DNA of 49,155 nt from CALWPV01 sp045632125 (GCA_045632125.1 JAZQWC010000039.1:1-49155); one strand, 5' to 3'. Shown: positions 27,401 to 36,202, numbered from the stretch's first letter. Made by a program: numbers and translations. The notes: generated from the sequence alone by a model not told the origin.

Positions 27401-30400
27401 CGAATGATCCGGTACTAACTAACTCTATTACTGTTTCCAATGTCCCCAAAGGTAAATTCTATATTCATAAGACAGGTAAGTGGAATAACGAGCCCGAAGA
27501 CCTGCAGTACGTTACTTTTGCAGTGTATAATAAGACAGCTAATAGCTTCGAAGCTGAGCCGGCAAATAAGACTGTTGTAACAACAATGACGACTAATAAC
27601 AGTGGTATTGCGGATAGCGGACTGCTGGATGCCGGTGAGTATTGGGTGATTGAAACAGGTATAACAGGTAATAAAGCTGACGAGTATAAAAAGGATTCCT
27701 ATACGGCTGCTTCTGTGACTGTAGTTGCAGGACAGACGGAGCGGGTGGATCTTAATACCCTTGAGGTTATCAATATCTCGAATTTTGGTAAATTTAAGGT
27801 AACTAAGGTTGACAGCTTGAATCCGAATACTACGATTAAAGGCGTAACCTTTAAGATTTATAATAATAAAGACTGCACCGGTTCTGATTGTGGTACTATG
27901 ACCGATAACAAAGATGGTACATACACTTCTCCCAGACTGGCTCCCGGTAATTATTATATTAAAGAAACCAATGTACCGAATGAGTATACCATTAATAAGG
28001 ATAAGATTAGTGGACCGTATACAGTAACAGCAAATAGTTTGAATGTTGTTGAGACTAAGATTACCAATGAACATGATAAATCTTTGACTGTTATCAAATA
28101 TGAGCAAAAGGGAACACAGCAGACTGACACTAAGCTGTCTGGCGCTAAGTTTGCATTGTACACTAGCTTTGATGCGGCCCAGGCTGCAACAGAAAATAAT
28201 CCTGGAACTCCTGTTGGGGGCGATAAGGGTGTTAAAATTACTAATGCTGATGGAAAGGCTACCTGGTATGATTTGAAGGATGGAACCTATTATCTGAAAG
28301 AACTGAAGGCTCCGGAGAATTATCTGTTAAAGGATGTAGAGGAAGGAAACGACCCGAATATTTATACAGTTAACATTACAGGTAAGGGTGTCAATAATAC
28401 ATATGAACATCAGTATAAAGTATATAATCTGCTGAAGGGTGGCTTTGAACTTAAGAAAGTCATTAACTGGCAAGGAGTGGGAAATGAGTCTCTTCAAGTT
28501 GCCGGAAAGAATATTACCTTTGATCTTTATGAAGGTACAACGGTTGATTCTAATTCGACACTGATTGCGACATTGACCACAAATGCTGAAGGTAAAATTG
28601 CATATCGCTTACCGGCTGGTGATTATGTATTGGTGGAGAAGTTTGGTTCTCTCAGCAATCTAACCGATAATGCATATGATAAACCGGATGCAGTTCCCGA
28701 TGATGGAAAGGGTAATTCTATTGATGAGAACGGCTATATTCATATTCATGTAAATGCAAGTGAAATCAATAAGGTATTCAGTAACAATGCTGTGGTCAAT
28801 GAAGCTAATTATGGTAAATTCTATTTGACCAAGAAAACCTATGCTGATAATGATAAGAACACTTCTCAAAATCTAAGTGGAGCTCAGTATCTGTTAGAAC
28901 GCAAAGTGGTGTCGGATGAGACTAATGAAGATACATGGGAAATTGTTAAGAATGCAGAGGATGTAGCATCTGATGGCACATTTACGATTACCAGTGCCAA
29001 TGGATATGAGTCTGGTCCTTTGGAGCCCGGTGATTATCGTGTAACAGAGATCAAAGCTCCTACGCCGATTTCTAATGGCACACAAAACGTATACTTTATT
29101 GTAGATTCAGAGCCGATAGAGTTTAAGGTTGTTAAAGCTCAGACAGTTCAAAAAGTGCAGTATGATACGATCTATCGTAATTTGAAGGTTATTAAAAAAG
29201 CAGATGACGATAACAATCAGGTAACGCTCGAGGGTATCAAGTTTGAACTATATGCTGCAAAGAGTGATGCAAACACCGGAAAGATTGCAGGATATAACAA
29301 TAAAGCGTTACTGGCTGAAAATGGTCAGGAAGTTGTAAAAGAACTGTTGGATGGTTATAAAGCATCTGGCTCAGAAACTCCTTTGATCGAGGAGATTACT
29401 ACAGACAAGAATGGTGTCGCTCTGTTTATGGGCATTGAATATACTGCCCCGGATGGTAAGACCAAGTTTAAAGGCTTGCTGCCCGGAAAGTATTTATTAG
29501 TTGAAACAGAGGTACCGGCTGGCTATGAAAAACAGGCAGTGGTAATCGAAATCGCTGCAAGTAAGTCCTGGCTGGATGTTGCACATGAATTCATCCTTAA
29601 TAATTCATCTGAAATGGGTCGTATCCTGATCAAAAAACAGGATATGCAGGGTAACGCTATTACAAAAGATACTGCCAATAATGCGGTGTTCAAGATTTAT
29701 GCGAAGACCGATAGTGGTCTCAAAAATGAATTGGATACCGTTTATATCGATGAAACAGGTGTTGGCAAATCTGTTCTGCTTTCGGAAGGTGAATACTATG
29801 TTGTAGAAGTAAAGGCTCCTAGTGGTTACACATTGGATGATCGTTTGCTTCCGGTTAAGAAACTGGTGACCATTTCCGGTAATCAGAATCCGACGGTAGA
29901 TTTTACCGGTGTGGCTGCTGATGCAAAAGAAGGATATACTGACAAGGTTATCTTCCAAAATCGTACCTATGAGAGTACTGGAGCCGTAAATGCCTCCATT
30001 GGAAAGTATGTGCGAATTAAAGGTGCTACAAACTTTGAAGAACCGTCGGTTGCATCTGACAAGAGTTTGATGTTCCAAGACGTAACAGTAGAGTTTTTAA
30101 TCAGAGTGACTCATAATTTGGAAAAGGGTGGAAATAGACTGCCTTTGTATTTGTTTGAAGTAACTGATGAAACACTTACTTTCTTGGATAGAGAGGAACA
30201 GACGATTGCAAAATTGGCCGATCCTGATTCTTCTGACTATGTGATGAATTCCATTACCATAGGAAAAGCTAAGAATGAGGATGCCAATAAACCGGTATCT
30301 GCTACAGTATATGTTAAGATCGGTACAACATCTGCAACATGGACGAAACATGAAGAAATCGCTGATCTGTCTGCTATTACTGAACCTGTAAAGGTTGTTT

Positions 30401-33400
30401 TGCCGGCTAATACTGTTGGTTTCAAAGTAGCATATGAAAACGCACAAGAAGGTTTTAACGCTGAAGCCCTGGATGATATTATTGTTGAGGTGACATTTAA
30501 GCAAAGACCTTCAGATGCGACGATTGAAGAAGTTCGTAAGATTACCAATACTGCTTCTTTGTATTGGGAAGATACTTCTAAAAATCAAAACGGCGACGAT
30601 GAGCACAAGTTCGGTACAGTATCGGCTGATGCAAGTGTTACCTTCCCGGTATATGATACTGATTTGCCGATTCTGTCTCTGAAAAACGATAAAGTAAATG
30701 TGCCTGCTAGCGAGATGTATTATTCCGGCGGTACCATTGACTTTAAGACAGTGGGAACAGTATTGGACGCATCTAAAGCAGATCTAAAGCATCCTGTTAT
30801 GTCTATCAATTTGCCTCCGTATACTACATTGGATACCAATAAGTATCCTGAAGGCGGTGGCAGCGGTATTCGAGCAACCGCAGATAATGGTACAGTTTTG
30901 AACTTTACCTATGTCAAGGTTGAAGAAACCGTTGGAGGCAAGCCAGTTGAAAAGTATATTCTTGATTTTGGCGAAGATTCTGTATTGGCTGCAGGAAAGA
31001 GCATTACTTTGGAGTATACTGCAAATATCTCTTTGAATGTGCCTGATGGAACTATATTCTTAGAGTCTAACGGTTTTATTGGAAGTGCATATCAGCTTCC
31101 TTTGACCGTGGAGAATCCGACCGGTTTGAGCTTCAAGCAGGGTCAGAGTGATAGCAGTAAAGATATGGTTGATGACTCGAAGTTTGACACTGGACTTGAA
31201 ACGCTGGGCAATGATATTCAAGGTGATAAACTTAAATACTTACAGCGTCCCGTTAGTATTAACCTAACGAGAACGAATGCGCTTTTGATTCGCAAATATG
31301 TAAGTGCAGATAAGCAGAATTGGACAATGACTGAAGTGCCTACCGTTAAACCGGCGGATTTGTATTATTACAAATTATCGTTGGTAAATGGTGGTGACGA
31401 TGTTAGAAGAGCACGTATTGTTGATATTCTTCCGTTTGCCGGTGATTCACAAGAATTCCGAGCAGCGAGTGGTGGTACATTGATCAGCCGTGCAACCAAT
31501 CTGCCTCATGGAGAAGGATATGAGCAAGTTGAGCTTGTAGCAGTGACTCCGAATGATTCTGCGAATGTTGTATCCACAATTTATTATTATGTGGAGAACG
31601 AGGATGTAACAGAAACAATTGCGAATCGCGATTGGACCAAAACAAATCGTGAGAAGAAGACATCAGTGGACGAACTACCTATGTTGACAAGTCATGCCAA
31701 GGCTGAAGATGTTTGGACAGGAAACTGGACAACAACAGCGCCTGCAGATATGTCTAAGGTAACAGCAATTGGTGTCGAAGTTGAATTCAAGAATGGCGAT
31801 TATCTAAGCAGTGGTGATGAGTACGATGTCATTTTGACTATGCGAGCACCTGGTTATACAGCAGAGAAGATGGCTGATTACGAGAATGTCGTGATTGCTA
31901 ACACGACTGCAGCGACCGTAACCAGAAGCAACGGTAAGGATACAGATCCGATTAATGTAATTGATCGTGTATCTTCCAATGAAGTACATACAAAACTTTA
32001 TATTACTACCGGAAGCATTGGTGATTATGCGTTCTATGATAATAATGATAATGGCATACAGGATGAAGGGGATGTACCTGCAAGAAACATTCCTGTGACT
32101 CTGTATCGTCGCAAATCGACTACCACGATGACTGAAAAGCCGAAATGGGAGAAAATCGCAACCACCTATACGGATCAAACAACAGGTGAATATTGGTTTG
32201 AAGGTCTGCCCTGTAACTATATGATTCCTGGACTGGATACGAAGGCAGAAGGATTTGATGTTACTGATCCTGCAAACTATATTGGTAATACTTACTTTGA
32301 GTATCAGGTAGAGTTTGGTATTCCGCAAGGATATGCCGCTACGATCCAAGAAGTAGGCGAAGATAAAGCAGTAGATTCCAATATTAATCAGTTTGGCGTA
32401 ACCAAGCCGGTTACATTGGCTTTGACGGTGAACGAGGAAGGTAAACTGGAAGGCGAAATCAATCCTACGATCGATGCCGGTTATGTGAAACTCGTAAATC
32501 TGGGTGACTACGTATGGGTAGATTACAATAAGAACGGTGTTCAGGATGAAAGTGAAGTTGGTCTGAATGGTGCTACTGTTCGTCTGTATAAGTTGACTTC
32601 AGCAGAAGATACAATCGAAGGAAAAGAACCTTATAAAGTTCAGATTACTGACAACAACGGCGAGCACGATGGTTACTATTGCTTTACTGATCTGCCTAAA
32701 GGATATTATGTAGTTGAATTTGATATTTCAACTGTAGATAAACCTATTGGTTATACCACAAAGTATTCCTTTACTGTTAATGACGCTGGTACTGATGGTG
32801 CTGATTCTGATGCTGCATTTGTAAAAGATGAGAACAATCAGATCATGTACACCGAGGTGATTCATCTGACAGAAGATGATATGACTTGGGATGCCGGTGT
32901 GACAGTATATAGTGCCCTTGGTGGTTTTGTGTTTGATGATCAGGATTATAACGATACCCAGAGCATCGAAACAGAATTTGAAGATGGTTCAAAGGCTAAC
33001 GGAATCCCGTTGGTTGGTACAGTGGTTACTCTGTATAAGGTCAACGAAGATGGTTCAATGGATCCTGAAGCTATTGGATCCCAGACCGTTGGTGAAGATG
33101 GTCGTTACTTCTTCGATAAGTTGGATGCTGGTCGTTATAAAGTGCACTTTGATTACCCCGATGAGTATATTGGTGTTCAAGAGGGTATTGGTGATTACCT
33201 GCATGATTCTGAAACTAAATTCTTTGATGATTCTACCTTGAATAGTGGTTTCACGGACATTATCGAACTTCCTGAGGATACAATTGATCTGACACATGAT
33301 GCAGGTGCATATCTGCTGAGTGCAATTGGTGACTATGTATGGGAAGATATCGATAGAGATGGTATTCAGGATCCAGATGAAAAACCGGTTGCAGATATTG

Positions 33401-34206
33401 TTGTAACACTGCAGCAGAAGCTTGGCGAAGGTGAGTGGACAACGATTGAAACGACTACTACCGATGAAAATGGTCTGTATCTCTTTGATGGACTTAAGAG
33501 CAGCGATCATTTCGATGTTCAGTACCGTGTTGCATTTGCAATTCCGTTGACCGTTGAGTTAACGGGTGACAATGCTGGTGAGGATAGGGCACTGGATTCG
33601 AATGCGCTTCCGACACTGGATGTTGAATACGGCTACTTTACCAAAGAAATCATTCTTCCTTATGGTCAAGACGATATGACCATCGATGCAGGTCTCTACT
33701 ATCGTACTGAATTGTGTGAAGTAGGTGACTATGTATGGTATGATGATGACAGAGACGGTATTCAGGATGCCAATGAAAAGGGTGTTGAAGGTATCGTTGT
33801 TGTTCTGGAACGTTGTTCTAATGGTGAAACCTGGGATGAAGAGGCATGGGAAGTTGTAGGCACTACTAAAACGGATGCCAATGGTAAGTATATCTTTATT
33901 GATCTTCAGCCTGGCTATTACCGTGTAGCCTTTGGAGTAGGTGATCCTTGGGTTGTGACAATCTCTAGAGTAGGAGATATTGCACTGGATTCTGATGCAA
34001 TTAGACCGGATGGTGATTACTACTATACGTCTTCATTCTACTTGAATGCTGGGGATAGTGATATGACATGGGATGCCGGTATTTACAAGCCAAGTCCTAA
34101 AGGAACTGAGACAGGTGACAATGCTAATACAGGAGCATGGCTGAGTATTTTACTCGTATCTGCATTTGTACTCATAATAATGTTGAAAAAAAGAAGAGAA
34201 ATTTAA
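21454..34206 (+). CDS. Giant cell-wall adhesin with about 20 SpaA-like and 5 SdrD B-like domains
   Basis: 4250 residues. The signal peptide is at residues 1-33 (ends near TSVFAEE). Residues about 50-405 form an adhesin-like beta-rich head with VTDTLPTSLP. From about 409 to 2835 I count some 20 SpaA/Cna_B prealbumin-like domains, each opening with a strand like GRLTIVKVD, then GAxFxLY, and closing with GTYYxKExxAPxGY. The Lys and Glu are those that form and catalyse intramolecular isopeptide bonds. Residues 2845-3510 are DUF11-like. Five SdrD B-like calcium-binding domains begin near 3519, 3683, 3820, 3957 and 4089, most with DxDxDGIQD. The end is TETGDNANTG, a hydrophobic span and KKRRE, a variant sortase signal. 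It should be a long, stiff surface fibre. No sortase gene is in the window. Confidence 0.92.
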   Translation: MQRRIQKWKRFLAIFLMGAMLLTNDYGLTSVFAEETGSNAGKIKTGEEEVKTNIDLNAKLVINENASTILTGEEFQYEFTYTIPDLGASGGEYSGAKLIFTLPDYVYVPKDSKGNYKISGGDYESTSYNSTMKEYEVTFKDPLTKSQANTLVIVLKTDNVVTPDDIILNFGKNDVNTPANPNEKFAKFTFQTQFLDASGVNNKMTQHVYAGKVTTEASADWQIVKKNVTNADKKNYVREGDKFKVTYQIEVSDDKGTDRFGRLGFTEYKVTDTLPTSLPEGGEAIQITDVSMVRQSGNKALELGKDYTITKNGDHPVSITFNTYDTIETDNQVSQYLAKGDVTNTLYEYTVVYPYKPYTTLADQNKIKEHELVNTAELEYTLVGGTKGTDTDNAVVNIGAYEEGVIRADLSVKKMLKVGNENPFVMTDDVAKDYGLSNAVEFTLYTNQECTSVAYNTERVLMSEISPNEDGIATFPLIRTGTYYIEESKVPAGWTAPAVIKAVVDASGNVTYYALNGNEIQKSGSTNTVEVINTAATINAVEFIKQGLDAYGNAAVNLQGATFTLTNQTDPNISFTATSDKNGKVRFDNVPDGTYDLVETAVSEALKGKGYEARGEEGKVSFEVTGGAVVKPTLDGNNIFMNESAKGRLTIVKVDAKEISNKLPGAVFRVYGPYTDEQSAEAAKEEPQEEYITLTTGEEGTITSGPLEQGYYVVKEMEAPANYTAGDAEVVYVRARAADPASITIENDPRARVYFSKKGAEQAGSSLVLELAGAKFEIYDANGDQLYGVKDANGNFNDVSTDDTGRDAVIIVTKKDATNKSISNYVTLSPGFYKYKEIEVPAPFTAENTLTTFEVESVAPETEGGNWQIDQTKTIYNYLTKGQIRIQKETDDDKTDANSLNGAVFRVYESEEDALANRNWKDEITTATVYENIDADEELEEIHGVGYSDAELELDKTYYVKEVTAPAGYAVDTVAHPVSFNEVDKVAELEITNKRTVSIQITKADSVNTGVKLPGATFKLYTDANDEDSLIDTQTTNDQGVVIFDNLDPNTTYYYKEETAPDNYVILDGGFKSITTGSTNDEPVKFDTVYNDREATFKLHKTTTGGVAFSGVTFRLASVSDDAQNTAAGLLADTENLTKGKTETTNEEGNASFDELVPGTYWLIETVPAGYETGSADDTTVTGDWKVVQYDGTEYFYKQVTVAAGQNIEGYTSSTESVTNTPTKGRIAVQKWAANANGSVSETKISGVKFNIYSDKELKTKVDEIVTLDSGSATSKYLAPGTYYMKEVSAPGYIVSNTVYEVVVTAGSITNEAKVQNSLVSLLAIVNEKQGSFTVDKMAAYNVVGSQTNEVTREPLVGAKFALYKFDAGLPTDIVDTAKVATLDLENRSSGSFGPLNPGIYWLVEETAPNGYDKADNSLVQIYSDGSVKFATWTNGADVDSLDWKAQPENTVTVDNFSKNPRIRLIKIENDKPAVLLDGAKFEVYVEDAEGTELDVDGIKVKLSPVYTNNGAHLILESGTVRVGGEKINGHALTPNLEAGHVYYFKEIQAPTNPSGYHYDPSDIWQSINIPANATGEYQVIFENYPDVTAPGIKYGPDGKTKLSGAVLAIFDNENHAMAMRNTLKGQYDEFTNPLTKAIVEANQTAWNIDMIVESDAKGEFNFINLIPGKTYYIVEVVAPNGYQLDRDSNGDYCYYKVVVAATIGNGDTFSSVYKGTNLLENVHTLAINNYEKQQIWLDKKVKLSGAEYWIGGAEFTIYPSTADGNPDTAYAITPSTLGPSSDNLPGRFLSGLLPAGTYWLKETKVPNGYTAEADRNVVNTAFGSNTQDSVVINGERYYKVVLGREADNTWFKEHPVYNVAQNGKFVLTKINSVTKAKIQATFSIEVQTDDGFKPYETYPSITTSENGYVLSNYLPEGLYRLTETGLKDAYKDNYTMSAEPIYVKIEAGKITDGTVTETETIDGKTVTVYTPVANVEHTQSSTNDPVLTNSITVSNVPKGKFYIHKTGKWNNEPEDLQYVTFAVYNKTANSFEAEPANKTVVTTMTTNNSGIADSGLLDAGEYWVIETGITGNKADEYKKDSYTAASVTVVAGQTERVDLNTLEVINISNFGKFKVTKVDSLNPNTTIKGVTFKIYNNKDCTGSDCGTMTDNKDGTYTSPRLAPGNYYIKETNVPNEYTINKDKISGPYTVTANSLNVVETKITNEHDKSLTVIKYEQKGTQQTDTKLSGAKFALYTSFDAAQAATENNPGTPVGGDKGVKITNADGKATWYDLKDGTYYLKELKAPENYLLKDVEEGNDPNIYTVNITGKGVNNTYEHQYKVYNLLKGGFELKKVINWQGVGNESLQVAGKNITFDLYEGTTVDSNSTLIATLTTNAEGKIAYRLPAGDYVLVEKFGSLSNLTDNAYDKPDAVPDDGKGNSIDENGYIHIHVNASEINKVFSNNAVVNEANYGKFYLTKKTYADNDKNTSQNLSGAQYLLERKVVSDETNEDTWEIVKNAEDVASDGTFTITSANGYESGPLEPGDYRVTEIKAPTPISNGTQNVYFIVDSEPIEFKVVKAQTVQKVQYDTIYRNLKVIKKADDDNNQVTLEGIKFELYAAKSDANTGKIAGYNNKALLAENGQEVVKELLDGYKASGSETPLIEEITTDKNGVALFMGIEYTAPDGKTKFKGLLPGKYLLVETEVPAGYEKQAVVIEIAASKSWLDVAHEFILNNSSEMGRILIKKQDMQGNAITKDTANNAVFKIYAKTDSGLKNELDTVYIDETGVGKSVLLSEGEYYVVEVKAPSGYTLDDRLLPVKKLVTISGNQNPTVDFTGVAADAKEGYTDKVIFQNRTYESTGAVNASIGKYVRIKGATNFEEPSVASDKSLMFQDVTVEFLIRVTHNLEKGGNRLPLYLFEVTDETLTFLDREEQTIAKLADPDSSDYVMNSITIGKAKNEDANKPVSATVYVKIGTTSATWTKHEEIADLSAITEPVKVVLPANTVGFKVAYENAQEGFNAEALDDIIVEVTFKQRPSDATIEEVRKITNTASLYWEDTSKNQNGDDEHKFGTVSADASVTFPVYDTDLPILSLKNDKVNVPASEMYYSGGTIDFKTVGTVLDASKADLKHPVMSINLPPYTTLDTNKYPEGGGSGIRATADNGTVLNFTYVKVEETVGGKPVEKYILDFGEDSVLAAGKSITLEYTANISLNVPDGTIFLESNGFIGSAYQLPLTVENPTGLSFKQGQSDSSKDMVDDSKFDTGLETLGNDIQGDKLKYLQRPVSINLTRTNALLIRKYVSADKQNWTMTEVPTVKPADLYYYKLSLVNGGDDVRRARIVDILPFAGDSQEFRAASGGTLISRATNLPHGEGYEQVELVAVTPNDSANVVSTIYYYVENEDVTETIANRDWTKTNREKKTSVDELPMLTSHAKAEDVWTGNWTTTAPADMSKVTAIGVEVEFKNGDYLSSGDEYDVILTMRAPGYTAEKMADYENVVIANTTAATVTRSNGKDTDPINVIDRVSSNEVHTKLYITTGSIGDYAFYDNNDNGIQDEGDVPARNIPVTLYRRKSTTTMTEKPKWEKIATTYTDQTTGEYWFEGLPCNYMIPGLDTKAEGFDVTDPANYIGNTYFEYQVEFGIPQGYAATIQEVGEDKAVDSNINQFGVTKPVTLALTVNEEGKLEGEINPTIDAGYVKLVNLGDYVWVDYNKNGVQDESEVGLNGATVRLYKLTSAEDTIEGKEPYKVQITDNNGEHDGYYCFTDLPKGYYVVEFDISTVDKPIGYTTKYSFTVNDAGTDGADSDAAFVKDENNQIMYTEVIHLTEDDMTWDAGVTVYSALGGFVFDDQDYNDTQSIETEFEDGSKANGIPLVGTVVTLYKVNEDGSMDPEAIGSQTVGEDGRYFFDKLDAGRYKVHFDYPDEYIGVQEGIGDYLHDSETKFFDDSTLNSGFTDIIELPEDTIDLTHDAGAYLLSAIGDYVWEDIDRDGIQDPDEKPVADIVVTLQQKLGEGEWTTIETTTTDENGLYLFDGLKSSDHFDVQYRVAFAIPLTVELTGDNAGEDRALDSNALPTLDVEYGYFTKEIILPYGQDDMTIDAGLYYRTELCEVGDYVWYDDDRDGIQDANEKGVEGIVVVLERCSNGETWDEEAWEVVGTTKTDANGKYIFIDLQPGYYRVAFGVGDPWVVTISRVGDIALDSDAIRPDGDYYYTSSFYLNAGDSDMTWDAGIYKPSPKGTETGDNANTGAWLSILLVSAFVLIIMLKKRREI

Positions 34207-34241
34207 AAAAAGACAAATTATGAGTATTTTTGAAAGATTTG

Positions 34242-34274
34242 TGTGACAGCTGTGTAATTCGGAAACTATATGAT
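34242..34274 (+). promoter_or_regulatory. SARP-style direct-repeat promoter of the MucBP-like surface gene
   Basis: TGTGACA (34242-34248), 4 bp, TGTAATT (34253-34259), 9 bp, TATGAT (34269-34274). Repeat spacing and distance to the -10 are identical to those at 21343-21375, although the second heptamer is degenerate. No -35 hexamer is visible. This makes the gene a likely co-target of the regulator at 19958-21172. Confidence 0.55.
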
Positions 34275-34306
34275 AGGTAATGAAAATAGTAATTACCTAT
34301 CATATA
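34267..34306. repeat. Perfect 15-bp inverted repeat over the -10 region
   Basis: TATATGATAGGTAAT (34267-34281) and ATTACCTATCATATA (34292-34306) with a 10-nt spacer. No T tract follows, so it is not an ordinary terminator. It covers the -10 box and likely start site, which fits an operator; in read-through RNA from the upstream gene it would fold as an A/T-rich hairpin. Confidence 0.7.
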
Positions 34307-34331
34307 ATTCTGATGAAAAGGAGATATAAAA

Positions 34332-36185
34332 ATGAAAACTTTATCGAAAAGAATAGTTTCATTTGCATTGGCTTTGATTCTTTCTTTAGGGATGCTTGGA
34401 GCGAATGCAGTGGAGGTAAAGGCTGCGAATGGTGTTCCCGAAATTTCTATCACCCCTCTCGTAACTGAAAGCTACGATGTACAGGAGTTTAGAGTTTCTG
34501 TATCAGTAGCTGCTTTCTATACTGTAAATGGTGGGGCAGAACAGAGCTTGGCAGCCGGGGATCACAAATTGACTTTTAACACTGCCGATACTGTTAGCTT
34601 GAAAGTGTATGCTCAAGGTGAGAATGGTTGGGTATCTGAAACTACAACTTCAATTAATACCTACACTACTTCTGTAACTTGTGTTAACGAAAATAACAAA
34701 GTATTAAAGAGTGATATTATTACATTGAGTAAGGTCAATCAGCCGGAATATATCTATACTGCACCTGAAGTGATTGATGAAGGTGATTCTGTATATTACA
34801 AAACCAGTACCCCTTCTATAGTATTTAAATACGGCGATACAGCTAAAATTATTTCTTATGCAACTTTCAATAAGGAAGCAAAAACTTATACAATCAATTA
34901 TGTTGATACCAACAATAAAGTAATTGCTACTGAGAGTAAAGTAATTAGTTTTGGTGAGACCGCCTCCATTACAGCTCCCGCTACCTACACTGATGGAACT
35001 GATACTTACAATCTGAAGACCACTGGTTCTTATAACTTAACTTATGAGACAGCTCAGGATGTATATACCTTCGAGTATGTGAAACAGGCTCCGGCCGCTA
35101 AGCAGCCCTATGACATCACCATCAAGCTGGTGAATGAAAATGGTACTGTTCTGCATACCATGAAGAAGAGCGTAGACGTTAATAAGTCTGTAACCGTTGC
35201 AATTCCTGCTACCTATGAAGTAGGTCAGAAGCAGTACAAACTGGCAGATGGCGAGCCTACCAGCATTACCCGTGAGTATGCAAGCACCGATGCTAAGACC
35301 TATACTGTAAACTATGTTTTGTCCGGCGAGACAAAGGCATATGATGTTACTATCAACTGTGTTGATAAAGCAACCGGTAAAGTTCTGGCTACTGTTACCG
35401 GAACTGTAGAACCCGATGGTGCTCCTTATACCTATGAGATCAGCTCTAAGAACTCTATCAAGGCTAATGGTACCACCTATCAGGTAATCTCCGGTCAGGG
35501 CAATGGCAATGGCAAGATCGTTCATGCATATGGCGATGCTGCTAAGTCTTACACTGTATATTACAATGCTAAGCAGGTTAAAAATCCTGAATCTTACAAT
35601 GTAACCATGAGATACATTTGTGTTAACGATAATGTTGTTTTAGAGAGAGAAACGAAGACTGTTAAAGTAAATTCTTCTGTTACTTTCGATGAAGCACCTG
35701 AGACCTTAACCGTAGATGGAAAAGAGTACATTCTGCTGAATGGTCAGGATGGAACTACCGTTCACAAATATAATGATTCTCAGAAGAGCTATGCGATCTA
35801 TTATCGTGATGCAGCCATCGAGATGGATCCCGATGATATCGTAATTCCGTTGCCCGGTACCGATGAAGGAGATCAAGATGCAGATGCTCCTACCACTCCC
35901 GGAACTACCGGTAACGATGATGAAACTTCCGCTGAAGCAGATGAGTCTGTAGTTACAGAGGAAAGCAGTGAAGCGGCTGCTGAAAACGAGCAGTCCAGCG
36001 AGGCTTTGGAATCTGAAGTAGAGATCATCGAAGAAGAAGATGTACCTTTGGCAGCTAACGCGCAGGATGCTGAAGAAGAGGATGACTCTTCTGCAATGCC
36101 CTATGTAATTGGTGGCATCAGCTTGCTTGTGATCATCGTGCTGATCGTACTGTTCGTAGTTAAGAAGAAAAAAGCTTCTAACTAA
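34332..36185 (+). CDS. Surface protein with MucBP-like repeats and C-terminal membrane anchor
   Basis: 617 residues. The signal peptide is MKTLSKRIVSFALALILSLG, cleaved near VEVKA. After an N-terminal beta domain there are about five repeats starting near residues 113, 186, 260, 336 and 422. Each opens like YDITIKLVNENG and ends like YTVNYV or YTVYYN, the MucBP/InlB-B-like pattern. An acidic Ser/Thr/Glu-rich stalk (about 500-580) leads to the hydrophobic segment IGGISLLVIIVLIVLFVV and KKKKASN. No LPxTG-type motif precedes it, so it is probably retained in the membrane. AAAAGGAG precedes the ATG. Shared promoter layout and adjacency tie it to the giant adhesin, perhaps as accessory or partner. 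Confidence 0.85.
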   Translation: MKTLSKRIVSFALALILSLGMLGANAVEVKAANGVPEISITPLVTESYDVQEFRVSVSVAAFYTVNGGAEQSLAAGDHKLTFNTADTVSLKVYAQGENGWVSETTTSINTYTTSVTCVNENNKVLKSDIITLSKVNQPEYIYTAPEVIDEGDSVYYKTSTPSIVFKYGDTAKIISYATFNKEAKTYTINYVDTNNKVIATESKVISFGETASITAPATYTDGTDTYNLKTTGSYNLTYETAQDVYTFEYVKQAPAAKQPYDITIKLVNENGTVLHTMKKSVDVNKSVTVAIPATYEVGQKQYKLADGEPTSITREYASTDAKTYTVNYVLSGETKAYDVTINCVDKATGKVLATVTGTVEPDGAPYTYEISSKNSIKANGTTYQVISGQGNGNGKIVHAYGDAAKSYTVYYNAKQVKNPESYNVTMRYICVNDNVVLERETKTVKVNSSVTFDEAPETLTVDGKEYILLNGQDGTTVHKYNDSQKSYAIYYRDAAIEMDPDDIVIPLPGTDEGDQDADAPTTPGTTGNDDETSAEADESVVTEESSEAAAENEQSSEALESEVEIIEEEDVPLAANAQDAEEEDDSSAMPYVIGGISLLVIIVLIVLFVVKKKKASN

Positions 36186-36202
36186 TTTAAGTAAAACATC
36201 AT

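Noticed and set aside
21454..34206. Many open frames on the opposite strand of the adhesin gene (for example 25660-26385, 27415-28107, 31804-32349)
   Set aside because: They lack ribosome-binding sites, have no recognisable protein texture and arise from the codon bias of the adhesin gene.
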